Assembly: GCA_003279875.1 (NCBI GenBank)
Contig: QCGN01000007.1
Coordinates: forward strand, 1-57,661
Source: Prochlorococcus sp. AG-388-D03
GTDB taxonomy: Bacteria; Cyanobacteriota; Cyanobacteriia; PCC-6307; Cyanobiaceae
Length of the DNA stretch: 57,661 nucleotides
Direction: 5' to 3'
The notes under the pieces are model-generated. The model was not told where the DNA came from and ran no database searches. It saw only the letters and a program-made list of their open reading frames with translations. The translations under genes were made by a program, and so were the position numbers. This document shows positions 27,340 to 36,768 of the stretch, in pieces (position 1 is the stretch's first letter; the number at the start of each line of letters is the position of its first letter).

Positions 27340-27474
27340 TTAATTATTTTTTTCGATTTCTAATAGATTCTCTATCCATAAATTGAGTTGTTTGGAAAGT
27401 ATTCCTTCTTCCCGCATTTTTATAGCTTTTACAACAACTTGCGTATTTACCCATTCTGGAAACCTTTTAGTCAT
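27340..27474 (-). CDS. Small hypothetical protein (44 aa)
   Basis: ATG at 27474 to TAA at 27340. The product is a charged, helical peptide (MTKRFPEWVNTQVVVKAIK, then MREEGILSKQL and LWIENLLEIEKNN) with no membrane segment. It fills the gap between larB and the thiS region, with 4 nt to the larB stop. It is not recognised. Amphipathic composition and fit to the gap are the only support. Confidence 0.5.
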   Translation of the reverse strand: MTKRFPEWVNTQVVVKAIKMREEGILSKQLNLWIENLLEIEKNN

Positions 27475-27540
27475 TTATTTTATATTCAGTAATTATAATT
27501 TGATATAAATTTCTCTAAAAACAAGCTCTAAGTAACAAAA

Positions 27541-27714
27541 TTAATTTATTGTGTTCGATTTGGTACCTAGTCTTGATAATTCTGAAGAGGTATCATCACC
27601 TTCTACATTTTTTAATCTTTCGATTAATTCGGATAAATCTTTCTGAGCCAATTCACCATTTGGCTCCCATTTCAAAGATCTAGAATTTTGATTTGAATTT
27701 TCTTTCATTTTCAT
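27541..27714 (-). CDS. Small hypothetical protein (57 aa)
   Basis: ATG at 27714 to TAA at 27541. Soluble and acidic: a polar N-terminus (MKMKENSNQNSRSLKWEP), a helix (LAQKDLSELIERLKNVEG) and a Ser/Thr/Asn-rich tail. A second in-frame ATG lies two codons downstream. It is not recognised; small proteins of this type are common in Prochlorococcus. Confidence 0.5.
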   Translation of the reverse strand: MKMKENSNQNSRSLKWEPNGELAQKDLSELIERLKNVEGDDTSSELSRLGTKSNTIN

Positions 27715-27820
27715 TTTGGAATATTAAGAATATAAAATGAAAAAATTTAAATTTGGGTTATTGTTTCAAGCTTAAAGTTAAAAAAATATGAAGATTTTAA
27801 TATTTCTAATTTCTAATTAA

Positions 27821-28030
27821 TTATCCGCCTCCAACAATAGAAACTATTTCTAACCTATCTCCTTCTTTTAACACTTCATCCTCCCATTTTTTTGAGTTAA
27901 TGATTAAGTTGTTAACTTCAACAACTATAGTATTTGGTTTATACCCGAGCAATTCTAAAGTACTAGAAAGTAAAGCCTTTTCATTTCCTAATTCTATATT
28001 TTTCTCTTTACCGTTAACTTTAATTTTCAT
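27821..28030 (-). CDS. thiS: Sulfur carrier protein ThiS
   Basis: 69 aa ubiquitin-fold protein that carries thiocarboxylate sulfur for the thiazole part of thiamine. It starts MKIKVNGKEKNIE and ends in VSIVGGG; the C-terminal Gly-Gly is the site of adenylation and thiocarboxylation. It overlaps the end of thiE by 11 nt on the same strand, so the two are co-translated. Confidence 0.93.
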   Translation of the reverse strand: MKIKVNGKEKNIELGNEKALLSSTLELLGYKPNTIVVEVNNLIINSKKWEDEVLKEGDRLEIVSIVGGG

Positions 28031-29075
28031 TGGATAATTCTTTTAAGATAATGATAGCTTCTTCTTTTGGATCTTCTGAATTTAAAAGCGCAGAAACTAC
28101 TGCAACTTTATTAATTTCATTATTTTTTAGAGAAGAAATATTTATTTTGTTAATACCTCCGATTGCAAACCAAGGAATGTTTATATCTTTTGTTAAAGAC
28201 TTAATCTTCTCTATACCGAGAGGTTCTTTATTCTTTTTTGTTGAGGTTAGAAAAACTGGTCCAATGCCAAGATAATCACATTTATCTTTCAAAGCGTTAG
28301 TGATATCAGTTGGATTATTTGCTGAAACTCCAATAATTTTTGAGCTGCCGAGCAATTTTCTTGCTGTTTTTATATCTATGTCATCTTGCCCAAGATGAAC
28401 ACCATCTGCATTCGATGCCATTGCTATATCTACTCTGTCATTAACGATGAACAAAGAATTATATTTTTTACATAATTTCTTAATTTCAATAGCCTCTTTG
28501 AGGTGGTCTTTATCATCACCTTTTTTATATCTGTGCTGAATAATTCTTACTCCTCCTAATAATATTTTTTCAATAGTTTCTAATAAGTTTTCTCTATGAT
28601 CTGTTATCGAATATAAATTGTTTTCACTTATTATTTGTTTTGCTCTCTTACGAGTATTGAAATTTAATAGTTCAATTTCTAAGGTGTAAATTTCATATCT
28701 AATCTCCGAGGCTATTTTGGAAAGTTCATTATTATGACACCTTGAAAACTCTTCAATAACTCTAAGAGCTTCTTGAACCCTTGCAGAATTAGAACTTATT
28801 ACTTTAGAGGGACTATTCCTGTTAATTTGTTCAGAATGAGATAAGCCTTTACATTGATCTTCGATATGATTTCTTGATGTTTTGTAAATTTCTAAATGAT
28901 TTTTACCTAATATTTGTCGGAAGTTTTTTATTCTGATAACAAAATCTTCATTACCTAAGCCAAATCTGGCCCAGTCCTCTAAGACTCTTAAACCTTCTCT
29001 AGCTCTATCTAGATTAGCGTCAATAATTTGAGATATTCGTAAATCTTCTTGTTGAGTTGTTTTTGAGTTTTCCAT
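28020..29075 (-). CDS. thiE: Thiamine-phosphate synthase with N-terminal ThiD2-type domain
   Basis: Joins HMP pyrophosphate and thiazole phosphate. The C-terminal TIM-barrel (about residues 150-351) has RIIQHRYKKGD, FIVNDRVDIAMASNADGVHLGQDD, IIGVSANN and LGIGPVF then IPWFAIGGI. The first 135 residues (RISQIIDANLDRAREGLRVLEDWARF and SARVQEALRVIEEFSR) are the helical domain found in front of ThiE in cyanobacteria, known as ThiD2. This explains the 351 aa length against about 210 aa in other bacteria. It overlaps thiS. Confidence 0.93.
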   Translation of the reverse strand: MENSKTTQQEDLRISQIIDANLDRAREGLRVLEDWARFGLGNEDFVIRIKNFRQILGKNHLEIYKTSRNHIEDQCKGLSHSEQINRNSPSKVISSNSARVQEALRVIEEFSRCHNNELSKIASEIRYEIYTLEIELLNFNTRKRAKQIISENNLYSITDHRENLLETIEKILLGGVRIIQHRYKKGDDKDHLKEAIEIKKLCKKYNSLFIVNDRVDIAMASNADGVHLGQDDIDIKTARKLLGSSKIIGVSANNPTDITNALKDKCDYLGIGPVFLTSTKKNKEPLGIEKIKSLTKDINIPWFAIGGINKINISSLKNNEINKVAVVSALLNSEDPKEEAIIILKELSNEN

Positions 29076-29083
29076 TTTAAAAT

Positions 29084-30007
29084 TTATTTTTTATTTTTAA
29101 TAAGAACTTTTAAAGCATTATCCCTATCTTTCGTAATTTGATTAGAGAGTTGATCAATATTTTGAAAATTTATTTGAGACCTTAGCTTCTTAATTGGTTC
29201 TACTGATAAATTTAGATCATATAGATTTACATCTTTATTAATTAAATGAACTTCAACGGCGGATGGCAAGAGAGGATCAATAGTTGGTTGAGAACCAAGA
29301 TTCATAACAGAAGCGATTTTATTGGGAGAATTATTTATGGTAGACCATGCTGCGTAGACTCCTTCCCCTGGTAAGAATTTTCTTCCATCTATTTCAAGAT
29401 TTGCAGTAGGGAATCCTAATCTTTTCCCAATCCCCTTCCCTTTAACTACTTTTCCTTTAAAACTATACGGTCTATTAAGTAATTTAAAAGCATTTTTCAA
29501 ATCACTTTTTTGTAATAAATTTCTTACTCTGCTGCTGCTAATTCTCCCTTCATTATCCTCTAAAATTGAAATGATTTTTAGTTTTATATCCATGTCTTTA
29601 GTGGCAAGTTTAATTGTATTAATATCTCCACTTCTTTTAAAACCAAATCTAAAATTAGCACCTACTGAAATACTTTTTGCTTGTAATTGATTGATCAAAA
29701 TTTCTTTTATAAAGTTTTCGGCACTTAATTTAGAAAGTTTCTTATCAAAGGGAATTAGAACCAATTGTTCTATACCAAGATCTTCAAGGATAGGGAGCTT
29801 TTCCTCTGGAAGATCAAGTCTAAGTCGTGTTTCTTTATATAGAACTTCTCTGGGATGTGGCCAAAAGCTAGCGATTGTTGGAGTGTAATCATTCTCTTTA
29901 ACAACACTTTCTATTAATTTTCTGTGCCCCGAATGTAGACCATCAAAACTACCAATAGCTATTGAGGTGGGATGCTTAACTTCTGATGGTGATATTAAAG
30001 AGATCAC
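29084..30007 (-). CDS. ribF: Bifunctional riboflavin kinase / FAD synthetase
   Basis: Makes FMN and FAD. The N-terminal nucleotidyltransferase domain has IAIGSFDGLHSGHRKLI (HxGH-type motif), IASFWPHPREVL and SVGANFRFGFKRSGD, then ISSSRVR. The C-terminal flavokinase domain has YSFKGKVVKGKGIGKRLGFPTANLE, GVYAAW and the VEVHLI ending. At 307 aa it is of normal size. It lies 8 nt upstream of thiE on the same strand. Confidence 0.95.
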   Translation of the reverse strand: MISLISPSEVKHPTSIAIGSFDGLHSGHRKLIESVVKENDYTPTIASFWPHPREVLYKETRLRLDLPEEKLPILEDLGIEQLVLIPFDKKLSKLSAENFIKEILINQLQAKSISVGANFRFGFKRSGDINTIKLATKDMDIKLKIISILEDNEGRISSSRVRNLLQKSDLKNAFKLLNRPYSFKGKVVKGKGIGKRLGFPTANLEIDGRKFLPGEGVYAAWSTINNSPNKIASVMNLGSQPTIDPLLPSAVEVHLINKDVNLYDLNLSVEPIKKLRSQINFQNIDQLSNQITKDRDNALKVLIKNKK

Positions 30008-30075
30008 AAGATAACGTGCAATTTTATGATTTAGATGGCAAATTTGAATAGACTATAGTTTATTCAATCAAATGA

Positions 30076-30609
30076 ATGTCTGACAAAATTGATTTTCAGT
30101 CGCTTTCATTTGGAATGAGGCGCATTGGCTGGATACGCTTTTGGATTCAATCCATTTTAGGTGTTGTTGTAACAGCTGTTTTACTTTTTTCAAATGTTGT
30201 AAATAATAGCGAAGGACAGCTGAGTTTGACTCCAGGACTATCACTAACAACAATATCTTTAATTTTACTACTTTTTAGTTTGTGGCAAGGTTGGTTAATA
30301 GTAAGAACTGGCAGAGCAATTGCTAGTAATGCTAGACCCTCTAGAGGGCAAACAAGCAAATTAATAAAAAGAGGCTTAATAAATGATTTGTTGGGTATTT
30401 TCTTTGGATTAATTGGATATCAAGCACTTATGGGTGCACTTTTCATACAGGCTTCCTCTCAAACAACGGGCCAACTTATTACGGCGTCATCAGATATTCC
30501 TATTACTGGGCTTGAAATTTTATCAGTACTAAGTAATACACAAGTTATTGCAGCTCATTTCTTTGGACTTTGCTTTTCTTTATGGTTATTAAGGAGTATT
30601 TATAAATGA
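30076..30609 (+). CDS. DUF3611-family membrane protein (Tic21/PIC1-like)
   Basis: 177 aa with about four hydrophobic segments: [56 protein letters not shown] and [13 protein letters not shown]. The N-terminal [17 protein letters not shown] block is the family signature. Plant PIC1/Tic21, proposed to be an inner-envelope iron permease or import component, belongs here as I recall; the cyanobacterial role is unproven. The last 21 nt overlap surE tail to tail. Confidence 0.8.
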   Translation: MSDKIDFQSLSFGMRRIGWIRFWIQSILGVVVTAVLLFSNVVNNSEGQLSLTPGLSLTTISLILLLFSLWQGWLIVRTGRAIASNARPSRGQTSKLIKRGLINDLLGIFFGLIGYQALMGALFIQASSQTTGQLITASSDIPITGLEILSVLSNTQVIAAHFFGLCFSLWLLRSIYK

Positions 30610-31398
30610 ATTATTAATTTTTGGCAAGACGTCTAAACTTCCTCTCCAAAACAAGTCTGGTTCTACAGGTGTGAGAGAAACTTTATTTTCTTGTATTTGA
30701 GATACATCACTAGGCCAATTTTTGGGACCATAACCTTTAGATTTTAGATCTAAAACAGCATCACCGGCTAACCAATAATAATCATCTCCTCTTGGATCTT
30801 CCCTTTTAGAAAATTGGTTTTTATATTTTCTTATTGATAATCTTGTCCAGGACAATTCCTTTATTTTATTTTTCTCACATGGTGGGATATTCAAATTTAA
30901 TAGAAGTGCCTTTGGCCAACTATCTTTGATGGCTTGCTCTGCAATGTTCATTGCAACTTCACTAGCGAATTCAAAGTTTTTCCATTTAAAACTTGCGACA
31001 CTAATTGCCATAGATGGAACATTTTCTAAAGTGCCTTCCATTGCTGCAGCTACTGTTCCTGAACAAAAAATATCTGTTCCCAAATTTGGCCCATGATTTA
31101 CTCCAGAAAGAATTAAATCAGGCTTTTTATCTAATAATTCTGATAAGGCTAATTTTACACAATCAGCAGGAGTGCCTGAACAACCCCAAGCTTTAATACC
31201 GGGTTCAAATAATTCATCTGCTCTCTCAACTCTTAATGGAGATTGCAAAGTAAGTCCATGACCAGTAGCCGATCTCTCTTGGTCAGGACAAACTACAGTT
31301 ACTTTGTGACCTTTTTTGAAGGCGGATCTGGCTAATGCTCTTATTCCCTCAGCAAAAACTCCATCATCATTACTTATTAAAATATTTAACGATTTCAT
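30589..31398 (-). CDS. surE: 5'-nucleotidase SurE
   Basis: Metal-dependent nucleoside monophosphatase. The N-terminal [17 protein letters not shown] gives the metal-binding Asp-Asp pair. It is followed by [27 protein letters not shown] and [28 protein letters not shown], all family blocks. Length 269 aa is usual. Divergent from pheS with 67 bp between them. Confidence 0.95.
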   Translation of the reverse strand: MKSLNILISNDDGVFAEGIRALARSAFKKGHKVTVVCPDQERSATGHGLTLQSPLRVERADELFEPGIKAWGCSGTPADCVKLALSELLDKKPDLILSGVNHGPNLGTDIFCSGTVAAAMEGTLENVPSMAISVASFKWKNFEFASEVAMNIAEQAIKDSWPKALLLNLNIPPCEKNKIKELSWTRLSIRKYKNQFSKREDPRGDDYYWLAGDAVLDLKSKGYGPKNWPSDVSQIQENKVSLTPVEPDLFWRGSLDVLPKINNSFINTP

Positions 31399-31465
31399 TA
31401 ATCAAGACATTTTATTATGGACGATATTTAAGTAAGATGAGTTTATACTTATTTTTACTATATCA

Positions 31466-32473
31466 GTGAGTCAAACTGAATCATTAAGCCAAATAGAGGA
31501 AAAATTAAATAACCTTTCTCTCTTAGCAAATGAGAATATCAAGAATGCTAAGAGTGAGTCTGAATTGGACCAATTAAGAGTCTCTTTACTAGGTAAGAAA
31601 GGAGAATTATCAATAATATTGAAAACTATGGGTAAATTGTCCTCGGTTGATAGACCTATTATTGGGCAGAAGGCAAACTTGATAAAGATAAACTTGCAAG
31701 ATTTAATAACGAAAAGAAAAGATCAACTTATTAGTGAAGCTATAAATCAACAGATTAAAGATGAAAAAATTGATGTAACAATTCCTCCTTCAGGAACCCC
31801 TTCAGGTAATAAACACCCTTTAATTTCAACTCAAGATGAGATTATAGATATTTTTTGCGGACTGGGCTACTCAGTTGAAAATGGTCCCGAAATAGAGAGT
31901 GATTTTTATAATTTCGAGTCTCTTAACATACCTAAAAATCATCCTGCAAGAGATATGCAGGATACTTTTTACTTAGATGGAAATCGTCTGCTGAGAACCC
32001 ATACATCACCTGTCCAGATTAGGCATCTTGAAAAAAATCCTCCTCCAGTAAGAATTATTGCGCCAGGAAGAGTCTATAGAAGAGATGCTGTAGATGCTAC
32101 TCATTCTCCTGTTTTCAATCAAGTAGAGGTTTTATGTCTCGATCAAGATATAAATTTTAGTCATTTGAGAGGCACTGTACTTACTTTTTTAAAAACTTTC
32201 TTTGGCGATATTCCTGTAAGATTTAGAGCTAGTTATTTCCCATTTACTGAACCTTCCGCAGAAGTTGATGTTCAATGGAAAGGTAAATGGTTAGAAGTAA
32301 TGGGTTGTGGAATGGTAGATCCAAAGGTTTTAGAAAAATTAGGGATTGATTCTGAGAGATGGACTGGATTTGCAGCTGGATTAGGTGTAGAGAGATTTTG
32401 TATGGTGAGACATCAGATTGATGATATAAGGAGGTTTTATACTAGTGATCTAAGATTCTTAGAGCAGTTTTAA
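31466..32473 (+). CDS. pheS: Phenylalanine--tRNA ligase, alpha subunit
   Basis: Class II aminoacyl-tRNA synthetase subunit. The N-terminal coiled coil (residues 1-90) contains [18 protein letters not shown]. The catalytic core has [28 protein letters not shown], motif 2 [12 protein letters not shown] and [25 protein letters not shown], and motif 3 [20 protein letters not shown]. Start GTG at 31466. The beta subunit gene is not in the window, as usual for cyanobacteria. Confidence 0.96.
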   Translation: MSQTESLSQIEEKLNNLSLLANENIKNAKSESELDQLRVSLLGKKGELSIILKTMGKLSSVDRPIIGQKANLIKINLQDLITKRKDQLISEAINQQIKDEKIDVTIPPSGTPSGNKHPLISTQDEIIDIFCGLGYSVENGPEIESDFYNFESLNIPKNHPARDMQDTFYLDGNRLLRTHTSPVQIRHLEKNPPPVRIIAPGRVYRRDAVDATHSPVFNQVEVLCLDQDINFSHLRGTVLTFLKTFFGDIPVRFRASYFPFTEPSAEVDVQWKGKWLEVMGCGMVDPKVLEKLGIDSERWTGFAAGLGVERFCMVRHQIDDIRRFYTSDLRFLEQF

Positions 32474-32544
32474 TATAATTAGTGTTTTAAATTAGGTTTC
32501 TTTATCAATTTAGTTTAAAATATTAATAGTTTTGAATTTATCGA

Positions 32545-33453
32545 TTGGTACGTAAAGCTGGACTAATCGTCAATGATGGTAAAGAACTAGCTGTTCAAAC
32601 TGCAATTTCTGTTCAAAAAAAATTGGAAAAATCCAATTATGAAGTTGTAAGAGTAAGTAGTTCTGGAGGGATGGTTGGCTTTGCTAATCCTGATCAACAC
32701 GTTCGCCCTTTGGGATATTCGAATTGTGTACCAGAAGGTTTTGATTCATCTATGGAGTTTGCGATTGTTCTAGGAGGAGATGGAACGGTCCTTTCTGCTG
32801 CTAGACAAACAGCACCTGCAAAAATTCCAATTCTTACAATAAATACTGGGCATTTAGGTTTTCTTGCAGAAGCCTATCTTTCTAATCTAGAGGAAGCAAT
32901 TGATAAACTTATTATCGGTAATTGGGAAATAGAAGAAAGAAAAAGTTTAATTATTAGCGTAATGAGAGATGAGCAAAGAAGATGGGAATCCCTTTGTTTA
33001 AACGAGATGGCCCTTCATCGAGAACCCTTGACTAGTATGTGTCATTTTGAGATTTCCATAGGTAGACATGCACCAGTTGATATATCTGCTGATGGGGTCA
33101 TCCTTTCTACTCCAACAGGCTCAACAGCTTATTCTTTAAGTGCTGGTGGCCCTGTTATTACACCCGATTGCCCAGTAGTTCAATTAACTCCAATTGCACC
33201 TCATTCCTTAGCTTCAAGGGCATTAGTTTTTAATGATTCGGAACCCGTTACAGTTTTTCCTGCAACACCTGAAAGGTTAGTTATGGTCGTTGATGGAAAT
33301 GCAGGTTGTTATGTTTGGCCTGAAGATAGAGTTCTAATTAGAAAAAGTAAACATTCTGTAAAGTTTATAAGACTTGAGGATCATGAGTTTTTTCAAGTCT
33401 TAAGAAATAAATTAGGTTGGGGCTTACCTCATGTGGGTAAACCAAATAAATAA
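32545..33453 (+). CDS. nadK: NAD kinase
   Basis: Makes NADP from NAD and ATP. It has [13 protein letters not shown] (GGDG motif), [18 protein letters not shown] and the second motif [23 protein letters not shown]. Length 302 aa. Start TTG at 32545, giving [12 protein letters not shown] at the N-terminus. It converges on cobL with a 6-nt gap. Confidence 0.95.
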   Translation: MVRKAGLIVNDGKELAVQTAISVQKKLEKSNYEVVRVSSSGGMVGFANPDQHVRPLGYSNCVPEGFDSSMEFAIVLGGDGTVLSAARQTAPAKIPILTINTGHLGFLAEAYLSNLEEAIDKLIIGNWEIEERKSLIISVMRDEQRRWESLCLNEMALHREPLTSMCHFEISIGRHAPVDISADGVILSTPTGSTAYSLSAGGPVITPDCPVVQLTPIAPHSLASRALVFNDSEPVTVFPATPERLVMVVDGNAGCYVWPEDRVLIRKSKHSVKFIRLEDHEFFQVLRNKLGWGLPHVGKPNK

Positions 33454-33459
33454 TTTATA

Positions 33460-34740
33460 TTAAACAAGTTTCTTCCCTCTCATCAAAAAGACAGGATTGT
33501 TTGGTTCTAATCTTATCCCCTCTGAAATACTTAAACATTTATGATTTTGTATGAAATTTAAGCTTACTGAGAAACTATTATCTATTAAGGCCTCTCTTAA
33601 ATCTTTGATAATTTGAATATCAATTAAAGGTATAGCAATAATATCTCCATAATTCATTTTTTTAGATAATTCATTAATGATTCTTATTTTGGTATTTTTA
33701 TCACAGCCACCAATAATTACTCTACTAGCATTTCTTAAATAATTTATATGATTTGAAATTAATAGATTATCAATATCCTCCTCAAAAATATCCAAATTAC
33801 TAATTCCTAATCTTCTTGCATTTTCTGCGATTAATTCTTTAGATCCAAATCTTTTATCAATACTTATTAATTTTAAATTAGGTCGTAATTTTAATGCTTC
33901 TAAACCAATTGAGCCACAACCTGCGCCAATATCCAAAATTATTCCATTCTCTGGTAATTCTAAATCAGCTAATAATTGTATTCTAATTTCCCTCTTGGTT
34001 AATAAATTTGGTCTGTCTTCAAAAGTATTAAAGGTATTGTCTTTTAAACCAAAGAGCGGGATATTTTGCTCTCTTAGTGGATCTTCTTTTTTTAAAAGAA
34101 TAACAATATTTAGTTCTGAAATATCAGAGGGGAATTTATTTTTTATATTTATTTTTCTTATCCTTTCTTTTTTTAAGCCTAATTCCTCACAAAGCCAAAA
34201 TTCATAATAATTATTGAGATTTAACTCTGATAAATTTTGTTGAATAATTTCTAGACCTTTATTTTTTGTATCTGTAAGGATTGCTAATGTTGAAGGCTTT
34301 GATTTTAAAGTAGTTATTAATTTAGCTGAATCTCTACCATGAATACTTACATAGCTAGCCTCTTGCCAAGGTACTTTAAGTTTACTAAATGCCATTTGAA
34401 GACAAGTATTAGATGGATAGAAACATAATTCTTCTTTTGAAAAACTCTCTAAAAGTATTCTTCCAATACCAAACCAAAGAGGATCACCTCTCGAAATTAA
34501 AATCACATCAGTTTTTTGAGATTTAAGCCAATTAATTAGATTCTTGTCACTTTTACTAGCAAACAATAATTTTTTTTGGTTAGAATTTCTTTTGGCCCAT
34601 AATTGAATCTCTTCAAAATAAGAGTCTGGAATCGCAATATTAATTGTTTTTAAAAATAAATTTTGTAACTTTATCGGTAATTCTTCAAATTCAAAAGAAT
34701 TAATTCCTATTACGTGTATTTTTCTTTTTATCTCAGTCAT
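33460..34740 (-). CDS. cobL: Precorrin-6Y C5,15-methyltransferase (decarboxylating), CbiE-CbiT fusion
   Basis: Corrin-ring methylation and decarboxylation in B12 (pseudocobalamin) synthesis. The N-terminal CbiE-type tetrapyrrole methylase domain (about 1-210) includes VILISRGDPLWFGIGRILLE and a IHGRD segment. The C-terminal CbiT-type domain (about 235-420) has LTKREIRIQLLADLELPENGIILDIGAGCGSIGLEAL split into its known SAM motif LDIGAGCGSIGLE, and RVIIGGCDKN. Length 426 aa fits the fused family. Neighbours are not B12 genes. Confidence 0.92.
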   Translation of the reverse strand: MTEIKRKIHVIGINSFEFEELPIKLQNLFLKTINIAIPDSYFEEIQLWAKRNSNQKKLLFASKSDKNLINWLKSQKTDVILISRGDPLWFGIGRILLESFSKEELCFYPSNTCLQMAFSKLKVPWQEASYVSIHGRDSAKLITTLKSKPSTLAILTDTKNKGLEIIQQNLSELNLNNYYEFWLCEELGLKKERIRKINIKNKFPSDISELNIVILLKKEDPLREQNIPLFGLKDNTFNTFEDRPNLLTKREIRIQLLADLELPENGIILDIGAGCGSIGLEALKLRPNLKLISIDKRFGSKELIAENARRLGISNLDIFEEDIDNLLISNHINYLRNASRVIIGGCDKNTKIRIINELSKKMNYGDIIAIPLIDIQIIKDLREALIDNSFSVSLNFIQNHKCLSISEGIRLEPNNPVFLMRGKKLV

Positions 34741-34799
34741 AAATTTTTAAGATGAATCATTCAATATATTTGTATGTTTAATTAAATTATCTTATTATT

Positions 34800-35075
34800 A
34801 TGCAAGTCATAATAATAAATTATTTGTCCGACAGGAGAAAAAGATTACACGAATTATTGTTAACTCTAATTAATAAAGAAAGTAATTTTGAGTTAATAGA
34901 GGAAGACTCTAGTGATTTATCATCTAGTTATTCTGAAAAAGATACTGCCAATTTATCCCGAGTTATCGAAAAAAATCGTAAAATCATTAAAAGATATCAA
35001 TCTCTTGTTAGAACAGCGGTAACTTTAGATGCACTTATGGATTCTGAAAATGAAGAAAATTACAAAATTAAATAA
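34800..35075 (+). CDS. Conserved hypothetical small protein (91 aa)
   Basis: Not recognised. A charged, helical protein: an N-terminal SDRRKRLHELLLTLINKES segment, an acidic Ser-rich middle (EEDSSDLSSS), then a basic helix (SRVIEKNRKIIKRYQSLV). No membrane segment is seen after the short hydrophobic start. Its end overlaps the start of the next gene by 26 nt, suggesting coupled translation. Confidence 0.65.
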   Translation: MQVIIINYLSDRRKRLHELLLTLINKESNFELIEEDSSDLSSSYSEKDTANLSRVIEKNRKIIKRYQSLVRTAVTLDALMDSENEENYKIK

Positions 35076-35553
35076 AAAAAACATTTTACTTAAAGGTTTA
35101 TTTCCTCTGGCAATTATAATTTCTATTGTTTTTAACCCATTAAAAGTTTATGCAGAAATAGCAGAAACAGAAATTAATGGAGAATTAATGAATGCAAGTA
35201 GTGAGTTTCTAAGAGATTTAGATTTTGAAACATGGCAACTCGTCGCGTACAAGTCACCACTTTTTGAAGATAAATTGATTCTTAGGGTAATAGGATATCC
35301 TGGCAATCTTAGAATCGATCATCCAACAAGTTTGCAAGTGGATTCTGGCAGAAAACAATGGTTATTAAGTGATAAAACATCATTAAATTTTGAATTAGCT
35401 AGCGATGGAAGAGAAGCTGCTGCTGAGTTTGATCTGAACCAACTAATAAATTCTATTGATAAAAACAGACCACTTAGATTATCTTTATCAGGTGTTTTTT
35501 CAGAATTACCTGTTCCACCCTTCTTAGTTAAAGAATGGAGATCTTTAATTTGA
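35050..35553 (+). CDS. DUF3122-like exported cyanobacterial protein
   Basis: 167 aa from the ATG at 35050. A start at 35029 is open too, but only the inner ATG places a basic N-terminus (MKKITKLNKK) directly before the hydrophobic core of a signal peptide (GLFPLAIIISIVFNPLKVYA), probably cut after VYA. The mature part has LDFETWQLVAYKSP, LRVIGYPGNLRIDHPTSLQV and the ending LPVPPFLVKEWRSL, typical of a cyanobacterial lumen or periplasm family (DUF3122 as I recall). Function unknown. It overlaps the preceding gene by 26 nt and is followed by ribD at 13 nt. Confidence 0.78.
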   Translation: MKKITKLNKKNILLKGLFPLAIIISIVFNPLKVYAEIAETEINGELMNASSEFLRDLDFETWQLVAYKSPLFEDKLILRVIGYPGNLRIDHPTSLQVDSGRKQWLLSDKTSLNFELASDGREAAAEFDLNQLINSIDKNRPLRLSLSGVFSELPVPPFLVKEWRSLI

Positions 35554-35566
35554 TTTTTTTTGAGAG

Positions 35567-36658
35567 ATGATTGATAGCAATATTAGTGATATTAAATGGA
35601 TGAAAAGAGCTATTTTTTTGGCCTCGTTAGGTAAAGGTACAACAAGCCCTAATCCTATGGTAGGGGCAGTGATTTTAGATAAAGATGGAAATCTTATTTC
35701 AGAGGGATTTCATTACAAATCAGGAATGCCTCATGCTGAGGCAATGGCTTTCAAAAACTTAAAAAAAGATGCAAGTGGAGGTTCCATATATGTAAATTTA
35801 GAGCCTTGTTGTCATCAAGGTAAAACTCCTCCCTGTGTAGATAAAATCATTTCCTTTGGAATAAAGAAAGTATATGTTTCTATTGAAGATCCAGACAAAA
35901 GAGTTTCAGGTAAAGGCATTAAATTACTTAAAGATGCTGGGATAAAAGTTTTTCAAGGCCTTTGCGAGAGAGAATCTTTTGAACTAAATAAAGCTTTTAT
36001 TCACAGAAATATTAACAATAGTGCTTATGGTGTTCTGAAATGGGCAATGAGTATGGATGGAAGGGTTGGACTCAAAAACGGGAAGAGTAAATGGATAACA
36101 AATAAAGATTCAAGATCACTGGTCCATTCACATAGGGCAGGCTTTGATGCCATAGTTATTGGTGGCAATACATTAAGAAAAGATAATCCTCTTCTTACTT
36201 CTCGAGGCTTAAGTAATCCTGAGCCTTTAAGAGTAGTGTTCACAAAAACTTTAGATTTTCCAGAAAAATCAAATTTGTGGAATTGTAACTTAGCTAAGAC
36301 CCTTGTTGTCTATGACGCTTCTACTGCAAACAAAAAATATCTCAAGAGAATTCCAGAATGTGTAGATATTGAAGCAATACCATCTGACAATCCTAAATTG
36401 ATTTCTGATTTATTAGCTAAAAAAGGCTGTAATAATGTTTTATGGGAATGTGGACCTAAGTTGGCAACTTCAGCTATTAAAACAGGATGTATTCAAGAAT
36501 TAATGACTTTTATTGCTCCAAAGATATTAGGGGGTGTTGGTAACATGAATCCCCTTGCTGACTTTGAATTTACAGATATGAATGAAGTTTTTAATTTGAA
36601 TTGTCCAGAAATTGGTTTTATAGGCGATGATATTTTTGTAAAAAGTACTTTTTATTAA
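35567..36658 (+). CDS. ribD: Bifunctional diaminohydroxyphosphoribosylaminopyrimidine deaminase / 5-amino-6-(5-phosphoribosylamino)uracil reductase
   Basis: Two successive steps of riboflavin synthesis. The N-terminal deaminase domain carries the zinc site: GMPHAEAMAF (His, Glu) and LEPCCHQGKTPPC (two Cys). The C-terminal reductase domain has LKWAMSMDGRV, SKWITNKDSR, AIVIGGNTLRKDNPLLTSR and LWECGPKLATS. Length 363 aa is normal. Riboflavin kinase (ribF) is 5.5 kb away. Confidence 0.95.
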   Translation: MIDSNISDIKWMKRAIFLASLGKGTTSPNPMVGAVILDKDGNLISEGFHYKSGMPHAEAMAFKNLKKDASGGSIYVNLEPCCHQGKTPPCVDKIISFGIKKVYVSIEDPDKRVSGKGIKLLKDAGIKVFQGLCERESFELNKAFIHRNINNSAYGVLKWAMSMDGRVGLKNGKSKWITNKDSRSLVHSHRAGFDAIVIGGNTLRKDNPLLTSRGLSNPEPLRVVFTKTLDFPEKSNLWNCNLAKTLVVYDASTANKKYLKRIPECVDIEAIPSDNPKLISDLLAKKGCNNVLWECGPKLATSAIKTGCIQELMTFIAPKILGGVGNMNPLADFEFTDMNEVFNLNCPEIGFIGDDIFVKSTFY

Positions 36659-36685
36659 ACTAGGAATGATTTTAGATTGAAATAC

Positions 36686-36746
36686 CGTTCGGTTCTTACC
36701 CAAAAAAAAGTATACAGGTACGGAACTCGTTCGTTTAGTTTATAAT
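36686..36746 (+). promoter_or_regulatory. ftsH promoter region with direct repeats and a TATAAT -10 box
   Basis: A perfect TATAAT is at 36741-36746, about 22 bp before the ftsH start. Upstream lie two near-identical direct repeats, CGTTCGGTT (36686-36694) and CGTTCGTTT (36728-36736), exactly 42 bp apart, i.e. four helical turns. Between them an imperfect inverted repeat (GTTCTTACC / GGTACGGAAC) brackets an A-run. No -35 consensus is obvious, so activator binding is plausible. The reading is by eye. Confidence 0.5.
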
Positions 36747-36768
36747 ATATCCACAAACGATAATAACT

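Noticed and set aside
36704..36724. LexA box upstream of ftsH (AGTATACAGGTACG)
   Set aside because: It matches only 11 of 14 positions, lacks the C-to-G symmetry of the core, and ftsH is not a known SOS gene. Kept only as part of the ftsH upstream region.
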